A stretch of DNA of 64,000 nt from Gemmobacter megaterium (GTDB lineage Bacteria > Pseudomonadota > Alphaproteobacteria > Rhodobacterales > Rhodobacteraceae): the NCBI RefSeq assembly GCF_900156815.1, contig NZ_FTOT01000009.1, positions 1 to 64,000 of the forward strand, in the 5' to 3' direction. The notes beneath the pieces are model-generated. The model had not been told where the DNA came from. It ran no database searches and saw only the letters and a program-made list of their open reading frames with translations. A program made the translations under genes and the position numbers. Positions 30,569 through 40,616 of this stretch are shown here, piece by piece. Numbering within the stretch: position 1 is the stretch's first letter; each line of letters begins with the position of its first letter.

Positions 30569-31434
30569 CCCTGCCGCAACCCCTTCGCCTGCGCGCCGAG
30601 GCGCTGGGCGCTACCCTGCCGCCCCTGTTGGCCGAGGCGCAGCATCTGTCCGCCACGATCATCCTGGGTGAACACGGGCGTAAACAGGCGGGCATGGGCG
30701 ACGCATTCTGGCAGTTCCGTCCCGCGATGCCGGGCGATCCGCTGCGTCGCATCGACTGGCGGCGCTCCGCGCGGGGCGACCTGCCCTATGTGCGCGAAAC
30801 AGAGTGGCAGGCGGCGCAGTCGGTGGTGCTGTGGGTCGATGGCGCGCGGTCGATGGCCTATTCTGGCGGACAGGGGCGCCCTGCGAAGTCAGACCGGGCC
30901 CGTGTGCTGGCGTTGGCGCTTGCGGTGCTGCTGTTGCGGGGCGGCGAACGTGTCGGCCTGTCCGGTAGCGCTGTCCCCCCGCGATCGGGGCGCGCGCAGG
31001 TCGAGCGTATCGCCGAGGGGCTGCTGGAGGAGGATGCCGAGTATGGCGCGCCAGAGGCCATCGGCCTGGCGCCGCATGGTCGCGCTGTGTTCCTGTCGGA
31101 TTTTCTGGGCGATTTGGCACAGCTTGAATCCGCCTTGGGGCGGGCAGCCGAGTCCGGTGTGACCGGCGCGCTGGTGCAGGTGCTTGACCCGGCAGAGGAG
31201 GAGTTTCCCTTCGACGGTCGTACAATCTTTGAATCCATGGGCGGTAGCCTGCGGCACGAGACGCTGCGCGCGGGCGAGTTGCGCAGCCGGTACCTGGACC
31301 GGCTGGCCGACCGCAAGGACCGTGTGCAGACGCTCGCCCGCGCGGCGGGTTGGCAGTACACGTGTCACCATACCGGGCAGGGCGCGCAGACCGCCTTGCT
31401 GTGGTTGTACCGCGCGATGGAGCGGCGGCGCTGA
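30565..31434 (+). CDS. DUF58 (VWA-like) protein
   Basis: This 289-residue protein has the DUF58 signature in FRPAMPGDPLRRIDWRRSAR and RGDLPYVRETEWQAAQSVVL. A VWA-like segment follows (VVLWVDGARSMAY, where Asp and Ser partly recall MIDAS; ALVQVLDPAEEEFPFDGRTI). It has no strong membrane span. The GTG start overlaps the moxR stop, so translation is coupled. DUF58 proteins are partners or clients of MoxR ATPases, often in envelope quality control. Confidence 0.9.
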   Translation: MTLPQPLRLRAEALGATLPPLLAEAQHLSATIILGEHGRKQAGMGDAFWQFRPAMPGDPLRRIDWRRSARGDLPYVRETEWQAAQSVVLWVDGARSMAYSGGQGRPAKSDRARVLALALAVLLLRGGERVGLSGSAVPPRSGRAQVERIAEGLLEEDAEYGAPEAIGLAPHGRAVFLSDFLGDLAQLESALGRAAESGVTGALVQVLDPAEEEFPFDGRTIFESMGGSLRHETLRAGELRSRYLDRLADRKDRVQTLARAAGWQYTCHHTGQGAQTALLWLYRAMERRR

Positions 31435-34187
31435 TGTGGGTGATCGGGCCTCTGGGATTTACCGCCCCGCTGATCCTGTGGGCACTGGCCGCATTGCCTG
31501 TGCTGTGGTGGGTGCTGCGCGCCGTTCCCCCGGCGCCGGTGCGTCGGCGGTTTCCCGGTGTTGCCCTGTTGCTGGGGCTGCGGGACAACGAGGCGGAAAC
31601 CGACCGCACGCCATGGTGGCTGCTCTTGTTGCGCATGGCTGCCATGGCGGCGCTGATCGTTGCCTTTGCCGGACCGGTGCTGAACCCTGTGCAACGCGAG
31701 GCGGGGACAGGGCCGCTGCTTGTTCTGGTCGATGGCAGTTGGGCCGATGCACGTGACTGGCCGCGCCGGCAGGAACGTGTGGCATCCGCGATTGACGAGG
31801 CCGCGCGTCAGGGGCGCCCGGTGGCCGTGGCCCTGTTGTCGGATCCGCCTGCGGGTCCGCTGGCGTTTCAGTCTGCTGCGGAATGGCGCCAGAGATTGCC
31901 GTCGATCACACCGAATGCCTGGGAACCGGGCCTGCTGTCGGAAATCTGGGCCCGTGGTCAGACCGGACGATTCGAAACGCTCTGGCTGTCTGACGGGCTG
32001 GACCGTCCGTCCCGTGAGGGGGTTCTGGCGGCGCTGGAGGCGCGGGGGCCGGTGCGGGTGTTTGAAACCGGGCGGCCCGTGACGGGCCTTGTTCCCGCGA
32101 CACATACGGACGGTGCGCTGACCATCGCTGCCCGACGTGCGGGAACCGGCTCCGTGGCAGAGGCCAATGTGCTGGCCATCGGCCCGGATCCCTCGGGGAT
32201 CGAACGGGAACTTTCCCGTGCGCCGGTCACGTTCGACGCGCCGGCATCCGAGGCGCAGGCCGGTTTCGATCTGCCGCCTGAAATCCGCAACCGCGTGGCG
32301 CGCTTCGAACTTGAAGGTGTGCGCAGCGCCGGGGCTGTTGCCTTGGCCGATGATGGCCTGCGCCGTCGCAAGGTGGCGCTCCTTTCGGGGCGCGAGGACC
32401 GGGAGGGGCTGCAACTTCTGTCTGCCACCCATTATCTGCGTCAGGCGCTGGCCCCGGTGGCGGATCTGATCGACGGCACCTTGACCGATGTGGTTCTGGC
32501 CAGCCCGGATGTGATCGTGCTTGCCGATGTCGCCCGCCTGACGGTGGATGAGGAAGAACAGGTTCAGGAATGGCTGGCCCGTGGCGGTCTATTGCTGCGG
32601 TTTGCCGGACCCCGCCTTGCCGCCAGCGATCTTGGCCGCACTCAGGACGACCCCTTGCTGCCGGTCCGTCTGCGCGAAGGCGGCCGCACGGTTGGTGGCG
32701 CGATGAGCTGGGGCGAACCCCGGCGTCTGGCGCCCTTTGCCGCCGGGTCGCCCTTCTTTGGCCTCGCCGTGCCCGAGGAGGTGACGGTGACGGCACAGGT
32801 TCTGGCGCAGCCTGACCCCGAACTGGGCGAGCGTACGATTGCAACGCTGGCCGATGGTACCCCCCTTGTGACACGCAAGCCGGTTGGCGATGGCCAGGTG
32901 GTGCTGATCCATGTGACCGCCAATGCGGAATGGTCGTCCCTGCCGTTGTCGGGGCTGTTTGTGCAGATGCTGGAACGTCTGGCCGTTTCGGCGCGGACCG
33001 CCCACCCCTCTGCCGCAGACCTGGAAGGCACGACATGGCAGCCCGTGCAGGTGCTGGATGCGTTCGGCCGTCTGGGCGATGGCGGGCGGCTTGGGGCGGT
33101 GGCCGGCCCGGACCTGGCCGCGGCGCTGCCATCGGGGGCCGTTTCGGCAGAATTGCCGCCAGGGCTGTATTCCGACGGCGACCGTCGATTGGCGTTGAAT
33201 GCCATCGGTCCCGACCGCGTGCTGGAGGCCACGCAATGGCCCGACCGGATTGTTGTCGAGGGGATCGTGGCACTCCATGAACATTCGCTGAAAGGTGCGC
33301 TGCTTGCTGCGGCGCTGGTGATGCTGATGACCGACATTCTGGCGACGCTGTGGTTGACCGGCCGCCTGCGGCGTGGGGTTGCCGTTGTGCTGGCCCTGGT
33401 CATGCTGGCGCCGGGCGCGGCTCGCGCGGATGATGCGTTCGCCATGCGCGCCACCGTCGATGTGGTCCTGGCCCATGTGCTTACGGGATCGCCTCAGGTG
33501 GATCAGGTGGCGCGGGCGGGTCTGCGGGGCTTGGGCGATGTGCTCTACAACCGCACGACGATCGAACCGGCGGAACCCGTCGGCGTGGATCTGGAACGCG
33601 ACGAACTGGCCTTCTTTCCCTTTATCTACTGGCCTGTCACGGCAGACCAGCAAATGCCATCGCCTGCGGCGTATCGCAAACTGAACCAGTATCTGCGCAC
33701 CGGGGGGATGATCCTGTTTGACACTCGCGACGCGGATGTCGCGGGATTCGGTGGCGCAACGCCCGAAGGCCGCAAGTTGCAGATGCTGGCCCAGCCGCTG
33801 GACATTCCGCCGCTGGAGCCGATCCCCGCAGATCATGTGCTGACCCGCACGTTTTATCTGTTACAGGATTTTCCTGGCCGCCATGTCGGCAGACCCGTCT
33901 GGGTCGAGGCCGCGCCCCCAGATGCCGAACAGGCCGAAGGAATGCCGTTTCGCAACCTGAACGATGGTGTCACGCCCGTGGTGATCGGTGGCAACGACTG
34001 GGCTTCGGCCTGGGCCGTCGATGACCGGGGCGTCCCGATGATGCCGGTGGGCCGCGGCTTTGCCGGAGAGCGTCAGCGCGAATTCGCCTGGCGCTTCGGC
34101 GTCAACCTCATCATGCATGTGCTGACCGGCAACTACAAATCCGATCAGGTCCATGTGCCCGCGCTGCTGGAAAGGCTCGGTCAATGA
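31434..34187 (+). CDS. DUF4159 membrane protein with BatA-like N-terminus
   Basis: This 917-residue protein has two N-terminal spans (LGFTAPLILWALAALPVLWW and WWLLLLRMAAMAALIVAFAG) around the BatA-type RRRFPGVALLLGL motif. Then comes a VWA-like large domain (LLVLVDGSWADARDWPRR), a further span near 620-660, and a C-terminal DUF4159 domain (LNQYLRTGGMILFDTRDADV, LTRTFYLLQDFPGRH, NDGVTPVVIGGNDWASAW). DUF4159 is a glutamine-amidotransferase-like fold of unknown activity. ATG overlaps the DUF58 stop as TGATG. Confidence 0.87.
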   Translation: MWVIGPLGFTAPLILWALAALPVLWWVLRAVPPAPVRRRFPGVALLLGLRDNEAETDRTPWWLLLLRMAAMAALIVAFAGPVLNPVQREAGTGPLLVLVDGSWADARDWPRRQERVASAIDEAARQGRPVAVALLSDPPAGPLAFQSAAEWRQRLPSITPNAWEPGLLSEIWARGQTGRFETLWLSDGLDRPSREGVLAALEARGPVRVFETGRPVTGLVPATHTDGALTIAARRAGTGSVAEANVLAIGPDPSGIERELSRAPVTFDAPASEAQAGFDLPPEIRNRVARFELEGVRSAGAVALADDGLRRRKVALLSGREDREGLQLLSATHYLRQALAPVADLIDGTLTDVVLASPDVIVLADVARLTVDEEEQVQEWLARGGLLLRFAGPRLAASDLGRTQDDPLLPVRLREGGRTVGGAMSWGEPRRLAPFAAGSPFFGLAVPEEVTVTAQVLAQPDPELGERTIATLADGTPLVTRKPVGDGQVVLIHVTANAEWSSLPLSGLFVQMLERLAVSARTAHPSAADLEGTTWQPVQVLDAFGRLGDGGRLGAVAGPDLAAALPSGAVSAELPPGLYSDGDRRLALNAIGPDRVLEATQWPDRIVVEGIVALHEHSLKGALLAAALVMLMTDILATLWLTGRLRRGVAVVLALVMLAPGAARADDAFAMRATVDVVLAHVLTGSPQVDQVARAGLRGLGDVLYNRTTIEPAEPVGVDLERDELAFFPFIYWPVTADQQMPSPAAYRKLNQYLRTGGMILFDTRDADVAGFGGATPEGRKLQMLAQPLDIPPLEPIPADHVLTRTFYLLQDFPGRHVGRPVWVEAAPPDAEQAEGMPFRNLNDGVTPVVIGGNDWASAWAVDDRGVPMMPVGRGFAGERQREFAWRFGVNLIMHVLTGNYKSDQVHVPALLERLGQ

Positions 34188-36253
34188 CGGGCGCCGTGGT
34201 TCTCGACCCCCTGCTGGGATGGCCGATGATCTGGGGCCTGGCCGGGTTTGCCGCGCTGCTGCTGGCCCTTGCCATCTGGCAGCGCATGTCGGGGGGGCTT
34301 TTGCGCGCTCTGGCACTGGCCGCGATCCTCGTGGCGCTGCTCAACCCCTCCTGGCAGCAGGAGGACAGGGCGCCGCTGTCCGATATCGTGCTGGTGGTGG
34401 TGGACGACAGCGCCAGCCAGCGCATCGCCGACCGCCCCGCGCAGACCGAAACGGCGCTGGAGGGGATGCTGGCGCGCATTGCCCGGATGCCTGCGACCGA
34501 GGCGCAGGTCATTCGTGTGCCCGATGACGATGCCGATGGGGGCACGTTGGCGATGGCCCGGCTGGCCGAGGCAATGGCCGACATCCCGCGCGCGCGCCTC
34601 GCAGGTGTGTTTGTCATCTCGGACGGGCATGTCCATGATGCGGCGCTGGCGCCCGAACTGCCCGCGCCCCTGCATCTGCTGCTGACCGGCGAGCCACAGG
34701 ACTGGGACCGTCGGCTGCTGGTCAAGACGGCACCTGCTTTCGCCATCATGGGAGAGCCTGTCTCGTTGATCCTGCGGATCGAGGATCAGGGCGCGGTTCC
34801 CGCCGCATTGGCCGGCTATGCCGAACTGACGGTGTCGATCGGGGCCGAGCCCGCGCAGACCTTCACCGTTCCGGTGGGCGAGGATCTGGAGCTTCCGGTC
34901 AACCTGCCACATGGCGGGATCAACGTCTTGCAACTGTCCGTAGCGGCCCAGGAGGGCGAGTTGACGGCCGCCAACAATGCTGCCGTGCTGCGCATCAACG
35001 GGGTGCGGGATCGGCTGCGCGTGCTGCTGGTGTCCGGTGAACCCCATGCGGGGGAACGTGTCTGGCGCAATCTGCTGAAATCCGATGCCTCGGTCGATCT
35101 GGTGCATTTCACCATCCTGCGACCGCCGGAAAAGCAGGATGGGGTGCCGGTGACGGAACTGTCGCTGATTGCCTTTCCCACCAAGGAACTGTTCGTCGAC
35201 AAGGTGGACGAATTCGATCTGATCATCTTCGATCGCTACCGCAGGCGCGGCATCCTGCCGATGTCCTATCTGGAAAACGTCCGCGATTACGTGCGCAACG
35301 GCGGGGCCGTGCTGATCGCTGCCGGGCCCGAATTCGGATCTGCCGACAGCCTGTGGCGGTCGCCCCTGGCCGAGATACTGCCGATCTCCCCGACCAGCCG
35401 GGTTCTGGAGGAAGGGTTCCGTCCGACCTTGACCGATACGGGCCGCAAGCACCCCGTCACCGAAGGGTTGCAGTCACAGGCGCCGCAAGAGGGTTGGGGG
35501 CGGTGGTTCCGCCAGATCGACATGACCGCGACTCGCGGACAGGTGGTGATGGAAGGGATCGGCAACCGCCCGCTGCTGGTGCTGGACCGCGAAGGCGAAG
35601 GGCGCGTTGCCATGCTGGGGTCGGATCATATCTGGCTCTGGGGTCGCGGCTACGAAGGTGGCGGGCCGCAACTGGAATTGCTCCGCCGCCTTGCGCACTG
35701 GACGATGAAGGAACCCGAGCTGGAAGAGGAAACCCTGGGCGCCGATGCACAGGGACTGCGGCTGACCGTTTCCCGCCGCACTCTGGGCGATGCGCCGGGG
35801 CAGGTGACGATCACTGCGCCCGATGGCGCCGAGAGCCGCCTGGATTTGAGCGAAACCCGACCGGGCCTGTGGCAAGGCACCTGGGACGCGCCGGGCATGG
35901 GGCTGTATCGTCTGACCGAAGGCGAGATGACGGCCGTGGCCGCCCTTGGTCCGGCCGCCCCGCGCGAGTTCGAACAGACCATCGCGGCCTCCGTCCCCAT
36001 GCAGCCGGTCCTGGACGCAACCGGGGGCGGGGTGGTGCGGCTCTCTGATGGTCTGCCCGACATTCGCCGCGTCGCCGAAGGCCGCGTCGCCGCAGGGCGC
36101 GGCTGGCTGGGCATCACCCCGCGCGAGGCGTTCGTGACGCAGGACATCCGCATCAGTCCTTTCCTGCCGCCCTGGGCGCTTTTGCTGCTGGTCGCGGGCC
36201 TCGCCCTTGCGGCCTGGTTGTGGGAGGGGCGGCAGCCCGCACGCAAGGCGTAG
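34184..36253 (+). CDS. Membrane protein of the MoxR operon, class I amidotransferase-like domain
   Basis: This 689-residue protein has N-terminal spans (WGLAGFAALLLALAIW, ALALAAILVALLNP), a VWA-like segment (IVLVVVDDSASQRIADRP, where DDSAS resembles a MIDAS), beta domains, then an amidotransferase-like part (LRVLLVSGEPHAGERVWRNL, LIIFDRYRRRGILPMSYLEN, GGAVLIAAGPEFG). It ends with a C-terminal anchor (PWALLLLVAGLALAAWLWEG). It overlaps DUF4159 by ATGA and closes the operon. The four products probably form one inner-membrane complex; the function is unproven. Confidence 0.8.
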   Translation: MTGAVVLDPLLGWPMIWGLAGFAALLLALAIWQRMSGGLLRALALAAILVALLNPSWQQEDRAPLSDIVLVVVDDSASQRIADRPAQTETALEGMLARIARMPATEAQVIRVPDDDADGGTLAMARLAEAMADIPRARLAGVFVISDGHVHDAALAPELPAPLHLLLTGEPQDWDRRLLVKTAPAFAIMGEPVSLILRIEDQGAVPAALAGYAELTVSIGAEPAQTFTVPVGEDLELPVNLPHGGINVLQLSVAAQEGELTAANNAAVLRINGVRDRLRVLLVSGEPHAGERVWRNLLKSDASVDLVHFTILRPPEKQDGVPVTELSLIAFPTKELFVDKVDEFDLIIFDRYRRRGILPMSYLENVRDYVRNGGAVLIAAGPEFGSADSLWRSPLAEILPISPTSRVLEEGFRPTLTDTGRKHPVTEGLQSQAPQEGWGRWFRQIDMTATRGQVVMEGIGNRPLLVLDREGEGRVAMLGSDHIWLWGRGYEGGGPQLELLRRLAHWTMKEPELEEETLGADAQGLRLTVSRRTLGDAPGQVTITAPDGAESRLDLSETRPGLWQGTWDAPGMGLYRLTEGEMTAVAALGPAAPREFEQTIAASVPMQPVLDATGGGVVRLSDGLPDIRRVAEGRVAAGRGWLGITPREAFVTQDIRISPFLPPWALLLLVAGLALAAWLWEGRQPARKA

Positions 36254-36274
36254 TCCGGGCCGACGGGTGCCTGT

Positions 36275-36325
36275 TCATCTTGCCCCAAATACCCACGGGG
36301 TTTCCAAGGGGGCGTGCCCCCTTGG
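36275..36325. repeat. Dispersed intergenic repeat, copy A, with terminator-like hairpin
   Basis: The conserved head TCATCTTGCCCCAAATACCC (36275-36294) is followed by a 9-bp hairpin, CCAAGGGGG/CCCCCTTGG around CGTG (36304-36325). It lies between convergent genes. Related copies are at 45051 and 48316. Confidence 0.7.
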
Positions 36326-36355
36326 CTCCGCGACAGGGCCGTCGCGCCGCGGCTG

Positions 36356-37219
36356 TCAGCGGTCCAACAGCCCCGCTGGCAGCCGCAACATCAGGTCGGG
36401 GTCCGGGCAGATGGATTGCCAGACATCCCAAAGGCTTTCATGCGCCACTCCGAAGAAGTTGGTTGTCTGTGCCAGCATGTCGGTCATGATCTGGAAATGC
36501 ACATGCGGTGCCCAGCCCCCGTTTTCGTGCCAATGCCCAAGATGCGCGATGGGTTCGCCGGCCACTACGGTATCGCCGGGTTGCAGCAGGCTTGGCAATG
36601 TCCCGGCAAGATGGCCATACAAGGTGTAGACCGGCAGGCTGCCGACCTCATGTTCCAGGATCAGCGTATGGCCATAGTCCAGCGGGTCGGCGTTGTAATG
36701 CACAAGCCGCACCACACCGGGCAGCGGGGCATAGAGCGGCGTCATCGCGGGGGCAAAGACGTCGATCCCCATGTGAAGCGTCCGGCGTTCGGGGCTGGCG
36801 GCATCGGCGAACTGGGCACTGGCATAGACGCTGCGCTTTTCACCATAGGGGCCAAGGCCATAGCGCGCGCCGGTGGCGCCGAACCAGGCGTCAAAGGCCG
36901 GATCCGAATAGGCAGGCATTGCCGGATCCGTGCCGTCCGCCCGCAGGACGATGGTATCGCTGTGCGACGGGGCCGGGCGCAGGATCGGCGCGATCTCGGC
37001 CTTGTGCAAGGCGGCACAGATCACGCTGGAACCGGCAATCGCCTCTTGGCCCTGACCCGCGCGCAGCACTGCGCGCAGCAAGGCCTGGTCCACCTGCGCG
37101 AGACGCGCCTGAACCTCGGGGGACGAGGCTGCCAGAAGCGCGGGCAGATCCTCGGCAGGGGCGCCGCTGGCGCGCAGGGCTGCGTAAAGGTCGGGTTGGT
37201 CGGGCAGCGGGTTGGTCAT
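36356..37219 (-). CDS. M23-family metallopeptidase (LytM-like)
   Basis: This 287-residue protein has the M23 zinc site: HMGIDVFAP supplies His and Asp, and APHVHFQIM supplies the HxH. Between them are GVVRLVHYNADPLDYGHTLI and SLPVYTLYGHLAGTLPSLLQ, the normal strand and loop order. The N-terminal 150 residues have no signal peptide I can see and start MTNPLPDQPDLYAALR. Similar M23 domains without export signals are sometimes joined to aminotransferases, so it may act on something other than the wall. Convergent with the MoxR operon. Confidence 0.82.
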   Translation of the reverse strand: MTNPLPDQPDLYAALRASGAPAEDLPALLAASSPEVQARLAQVDQALLRAVLRAGQGQEAIAGSSVICAALHKAEIAPILRPAPSHSDTIVLRADGTDPAMPAYSDPAFDAWFGATGARYGLGPYGEKRSVYASAQFADAASPERRTLHMGIDVFAPAMTPLYAPLPGVVRLVHYNADPLDYGHTLILEHEVGSLPVYTLYGHLAGTLPSLLQPGDTVVAGEPIAHLGHWHENGGWAPHVHFQIMTDMLAQTTNFFGVAHESLWDVWQSICPDPDLMLRLPAGLLDR

Positions 37220-37341
37220 CTGGCACCTCGGGTTCGTTCCGGCGGCAGCATGGGCCGGAGCGGCGCAGACCTCAAGCCTTGGCACCGCGGATGGATTGGG
37301 GCACCATGGCGCCGTCCTTGCCGCATATTCCGGAGGCCCTG

Positions 37342-38070
37342 ATGCCGCGCCATGCTGTCGTTGCCATTCTCGTGACCCTGAGCGCATTGATGCTGGCTCC
37401 TGACGCACGGGCGCAACTGGACGCGCGCGACATGGAGATCTGCCGCCAGCAGTGCATGTCCCGCGCCCGCGACGCAAGCGATCCGCGCTATGGCGCCTGT
37501 GTGCGCACCCGGTGCGAGGGTCAGGCGCCGCGCCGGGCCGCGCCCTCCCGCCGCGCCGCTGCACCTGTTGCGCCTGCGGCTCCGGCCGGACAATGGGCGT
37601 TGGATACCCATGATGCGCTGGGCGTTTCGGTGCATGTCCAGACCGAAGACGGCCTGATCGGCGTGGCCTGCGCGCCCGAAGGGGTGGCGATCCGTGTGAC
37701 GAACGGAATGTTCCGCGCGCCGGTTCTGGGCTGGATCACGGATACCGGCAGCGCGGGGGGCACGATCCAGCCCACGCCCGGTGCGGTCCATTCGGAGATC
37801 CGCGGATCCGCCTGTGCATTGGGAGTGCCGGGCCTGTCGGCGGCCACTGCGCTGGTTCTGGTCGATGTGCCGGTTGTGCCGAAAGGGGCGGGGCAGGGCT
37901 TTGGCCTGACCCTTCCCTCGGGCGAGGTAACGGTGGCGACGGGCGCCGAAGTGCAGGCGCGTTTCCCCGGCACGCGCCACGTTCCGGTTCTGGGGCTGGC
38001 TGTCGGCCTTGGTGCGCTGGCCGCCAGTTGCCCGCCGCTGGCCGAGGCGTTGCGGCAACCCTGTCCCTGA
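37342..38070 (+). CDS. Secreted protein of unknown function with a four-Cys motif
   Basis: This 242-residue protein has a signal peptide (VAILVTLSALMLAPDARA, cleavage near residue 24). A C-x3-C-x14-C-x4-C unit follows (ICRQQC ... ACVRTRC), then an Ala/Pro/Arg linker and a beta-rich domain (SVHVQTEDGLIGVACAPEGV, GVPGLSAATALVLVDVPVVP). I do not recognise the family. The four cysteines could form two disulfides in the periplasm. ATG 37342 has CGGAGG upstream. It precedes ilvD by 84 nt. Confidence 0.7.
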   Translation: MPRHAVVAILVTLSALMLAPDARAQLDARDMEICRQQCMSRARDASDPRYGACVRTRCEGQAPRRAAPSRRAAAPVAPAAPAGQWALDTHDALGVSVHVQTEDGLIGVACAPEGVAIRVTNGMFRAPVLGWITDTGSAGGTIQPTPGAVHSEIRGSACALGVPGLSAATALVLVDVPVVPKGAGQGFGLTLPSGEVTVATGAEVQARFPGTRHVPVLGLAVGLGALAASCPPLAEALRQPCP

Positions 38071-38154
38071 ACCCGCGGGCTCGCGTCCGTTGCGCCTTGC
38101 CGTAGCTGGCCCGGCCCATTATCCCATGTCCAGCCAGTTGCGGAGGATCACCCC

Positions 38155-39891
38155 ATGAGCACCAACCAGCGTTTCGACAAGTCGAAACTTCCCAGCCGCC
38201 ATGTGACCGAGGGCCCGGCGCGCGCACCGCATCGCAGCTATCTGTACGCGATGGGATTGTCCGAAGAGGAAATCCATCAGCCGCTGGTCGGTGTCGCAAC
38301 CTGCTGGAACGAGGCCGCGCCCTGCAACATCGCCCTGAACCGGCAGGCGCAGGTGGTGAAGATGGGCGTCAAGAAAAATGGCGGCACGCCCCGCGAGTTC
38401 ACCACAATCACCGTGACCGACGGCATCGCCATGGGGCACGAGGGGATGCGGTCCTCGCTGGCCAGCCGCGATGCCATTGCCGATACGGTTGAACTGACGA
38501 TGCGGGGGCATTGCTATGATGCCATCGTCGGCCTTGCGGGCTGCGACAAGTCGCTGCCCGGCATGATGATGGCCATGGTGCGGCTGAACGTGCCGTCGGT
38601 GTTCATCTATGGCGGGTCGATCCTGCCGGGTCGCTATCAGGGCCGCGACCTGACGGTGCAGGATCTGTTCGAGGGTGTGGGCAAGGTGCAGGCCGGCACC
38701 ATGTCCGAAGCCGAGCTGGACGTGATGGAGCGCATCGCCTGTCCGTCGTCCGGGGCCTGCGGCGCGCAGTATACCGCCAACACCATGGCCTGCGTGTCCG
38801 AGGCGATCGGCCTGGCCTTGCTGAATTCCTCGGGTGCCCCGGCGCCTTATGAAAGCCGCGACCAGTATTGCGACTATTCGGGTCAGGCCGTCATGGATCT
38901 GATCGAAAAGAACATCCGCGCACGGGACATCGTGACGCGCAAGTCGCTGGAAAATGCCGCCCGCGTGGTGGCCTGCACCGGCGGATCCACCAATGGCGCG
39001 TTGCACCTGCCGGCCATCGCGCATGAGGCGGGTATTGATTTCGACCTGTTCGATGTGGCCGACATCATGCGCGACACCCCCTATTTCGTGAATCTGCGTC
39101 CGGGCGGTGAATATGTGGCCAAGGATCTGTACGAGGTCGGCGGCGTGCCGGTGGTGATGAAGGAACTGGCCAAGGCCGGTCTGATGCATCTGGACTGCAT
39201 CACCGCCAGCGGCCGCAGCATCGGCGAAGAGCTGGAGATGATCGAGGGCAAGGCTGATGGCCGCGTGATCTATCCGGTGGAAACCCCGATCACGGCCACC
39301 GGCGGCGTTGTGGGCCTGAAGGGCAACATCGCCCCCGATGGTGCCATCGTGAAGGTTGCAGGCATGTCGGAAAAGGAACAGGTGTTCACCGGCCCCGCCC
39401 GCGTCTTTGAATGCGAGGAAGAGGCGTTCGAGGCCGTCAAGGCCCGCACCTACAAGGAAGGCGAAGTGATCGTCATCCGCAACGAGGGCCCGGCAGGCGG
39501 CCCCGGTATGCGCGAGATGCTGGCCACGACGGCAGCCCTGTCGGGGCAGGGCATGGGCAAGAAAGTGGCGCTGATCACCGATGGCCGGTTCTCTGGCGCG
39601 ACGCGCGGGTTCTGCGTGGGTCACGTTGGCCCCGAGGCTGCGCATTGCGGCCCCATCGCCCTGCTGAAGACCGGCGACATGATCACCATCAACGCCTTGA
39701 CCGGCGAAATCTCTGCCGATGTGTCGGACGAGGAATTTGCCCGCCGCAAGGTTGAATGGAAAGGACCGCGCAAGACCGAATACGCCTCGGGTGCGCTTTG
39801 GAAGTATGCCCAACTGGTGGGCAAGGCGCGCTATGGCGCCACCACCCATCCGGGCGCCAAAGCCGAGACGCATGTCTATATGGATCAGTAA
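38155..39891 (+). CDS. ilvD: Dihydroxy-acid dehydratase
   Basis: This 578-residue Fe-S enzyme dehydrates dihydroxy-isovalerate and dihydroxy-methylvalerate in valine, leucine and isoleucine synthesis. Cluster and active-site cysteines are seen in [29 protein letters not shown] and [41 protein letters not shown] and [20 protein letters not shown] are family signatures. Length is that of the short (about 560-580) class. GGAGG lies before the ATG. Its 3' end overlaps the next lipoprotein gene by 20 nt. Confidence 0.97.
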   Translation: MSTNQRFDKSKLPSRHVTEGPARAPHRSYLYAMGLSEEEIHQPLVGVATCWNEAAPCNIALNRQAQVVKMGVKKNGGTPREFTTITVTDGIAMGHEGMRSSLASRDAIADTVELTMRGHCYDAIVGLAGCDKSLPGMMMAMVRLNVPSVFIYGGSILPGRYQGRDLTVQDLFEGVGKVQAGTMSEAELDVMERIACPSSGACGAQYTANTMACVSEAIGLALLNSSGAPAPYESRDQYCDYSGQAVMDLIEKNIRARDIVTRKSLENAARVVACTGGSTNGALHLPAIAHEAGIDFDLFDVADIMRDTPYFVNLRPGGEYVAKDLYEVGGVPVVMKELAKAGLMHLDCITASGRSIGEELEMIEGKADGRVIYPVETPITATGGVVGLKGNIAPDGAIVKVAGMSEKEQVFTGPARVFECEEEAFEAVKARTYKEGEVIVIRNEGPAGGPGMREMLATTAALSGQGMGKKVALITDGRFSGATRGFCVGHVGPEAAHCGPIALLKTGDMITINALTGEISADVSDEEFARRKVEWKGPRKTEYASGALWKYAQLVGKARYGATTHPGAKAETHVYMDQ

Positions 39892-40531
39892 ATCCCTGCT
39901 GGGGGCCGCCGCGCTGATGGCGCTGGCGGCCTGCCAGATGACCGATCCGCCGCCATCGCGGTTTTCCGGCCCGCCACCGGCCCGGATGGGCGTGGCGGGG
40001 GGACAGGTGATCGTGGCGGGGCCGCGCGGGTTCTGTATCGACCGTGAGGTCAGCCGCGATGCCCAGGGCGGGGCTGCGCTGGCGGTATTGTCGGCTTGCC
40101 GGGGTCTGGGCGGCGGCCTGCTCGGCCCTGCCCCGTCGCAGTCCGCCGTGCTGACCGCCGCGGTTGCCGCCAAGGGGCGGCTGATCGACATTGATGCGGC
40201 GGCGGCAGGGCTGGACAGGTATTTCCAGTCGGACCGCGGACGCGCCGCACTCAGCCGGTCGGGCAAGGCCGCGACGATCCGGATCCGGGAAGGCTTTGCC
40301 GAGAATGGCGCATTCCTGCTTTACCTGACCGATAGTACCGCCTTTTCGTGGGGGGCCGTTCAGCCCGAGTACTGGCGCGCGCTGTTGCAGGTCGGCGGGC
40401 GTATGGTGACGGTGGCAGTCCTTGCCGTACCGGAAAGCCCGCTTTCGCGCGATGCGGGCCTGTCGCTGTTGCGTGAATTCATCGCTTCGTTGCGCAATGC
40501 CACGGAGACTGCGGCAATTCCGAAAGCCTGA
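39872..40531 (+). CDS. Putative lipoprotein, probably translationally coupled to ilvD
   Basis: This 219-residue protein starts [20 protein letters not shown] with a lipobox LAAC (C21). Then comes a Pro-rich stretch and a domain with [60 protein letters not shown] and a helix [13 protein letters not shown] do not recognise a named family. It resembles small Rhodobacterales lipoproteins that follow ilvD. The ATG at 39872 lies inside the last codons of ilvD in another frame, and the signal peptide makes this start convincing. Confidence 0.75.
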   Translation: MSIWISKSLLGAAALMALAACQMTDPPPSRFSGPPPARMGVAGGQVIVAGPRGFCIDREVSRDAQGGAALAVLSACRGLGGGLLGPAPSQSAVLTAAVAAKGRLIDIDAAAAGLDRYFQSDRGRAALSRSGKAATIRIREGFAENGAFLLYLTDSTAFSWGAVQPEYWRALLQVGGRMVTVAVLAVPESPLSRDAGLSLLREFIASLRNATETAAIPKA

Positions 40532-40616
40532 CACCGTTTACTGTTTCCGCATGGAAGCATGTTCTATACTAGGCGAAGGACTGTCCTCGGCGCAGGTGCA
40601 ACGGGGCAAATGGGTA

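Noticed and set aside
40537-40570. Promoter TTTACT/TATACT before the DUF6478-like gene
   Set aside because: The -10-like TATACT is good but the spacing to TTTACT is 22 nt, too long; no better -35 was found.
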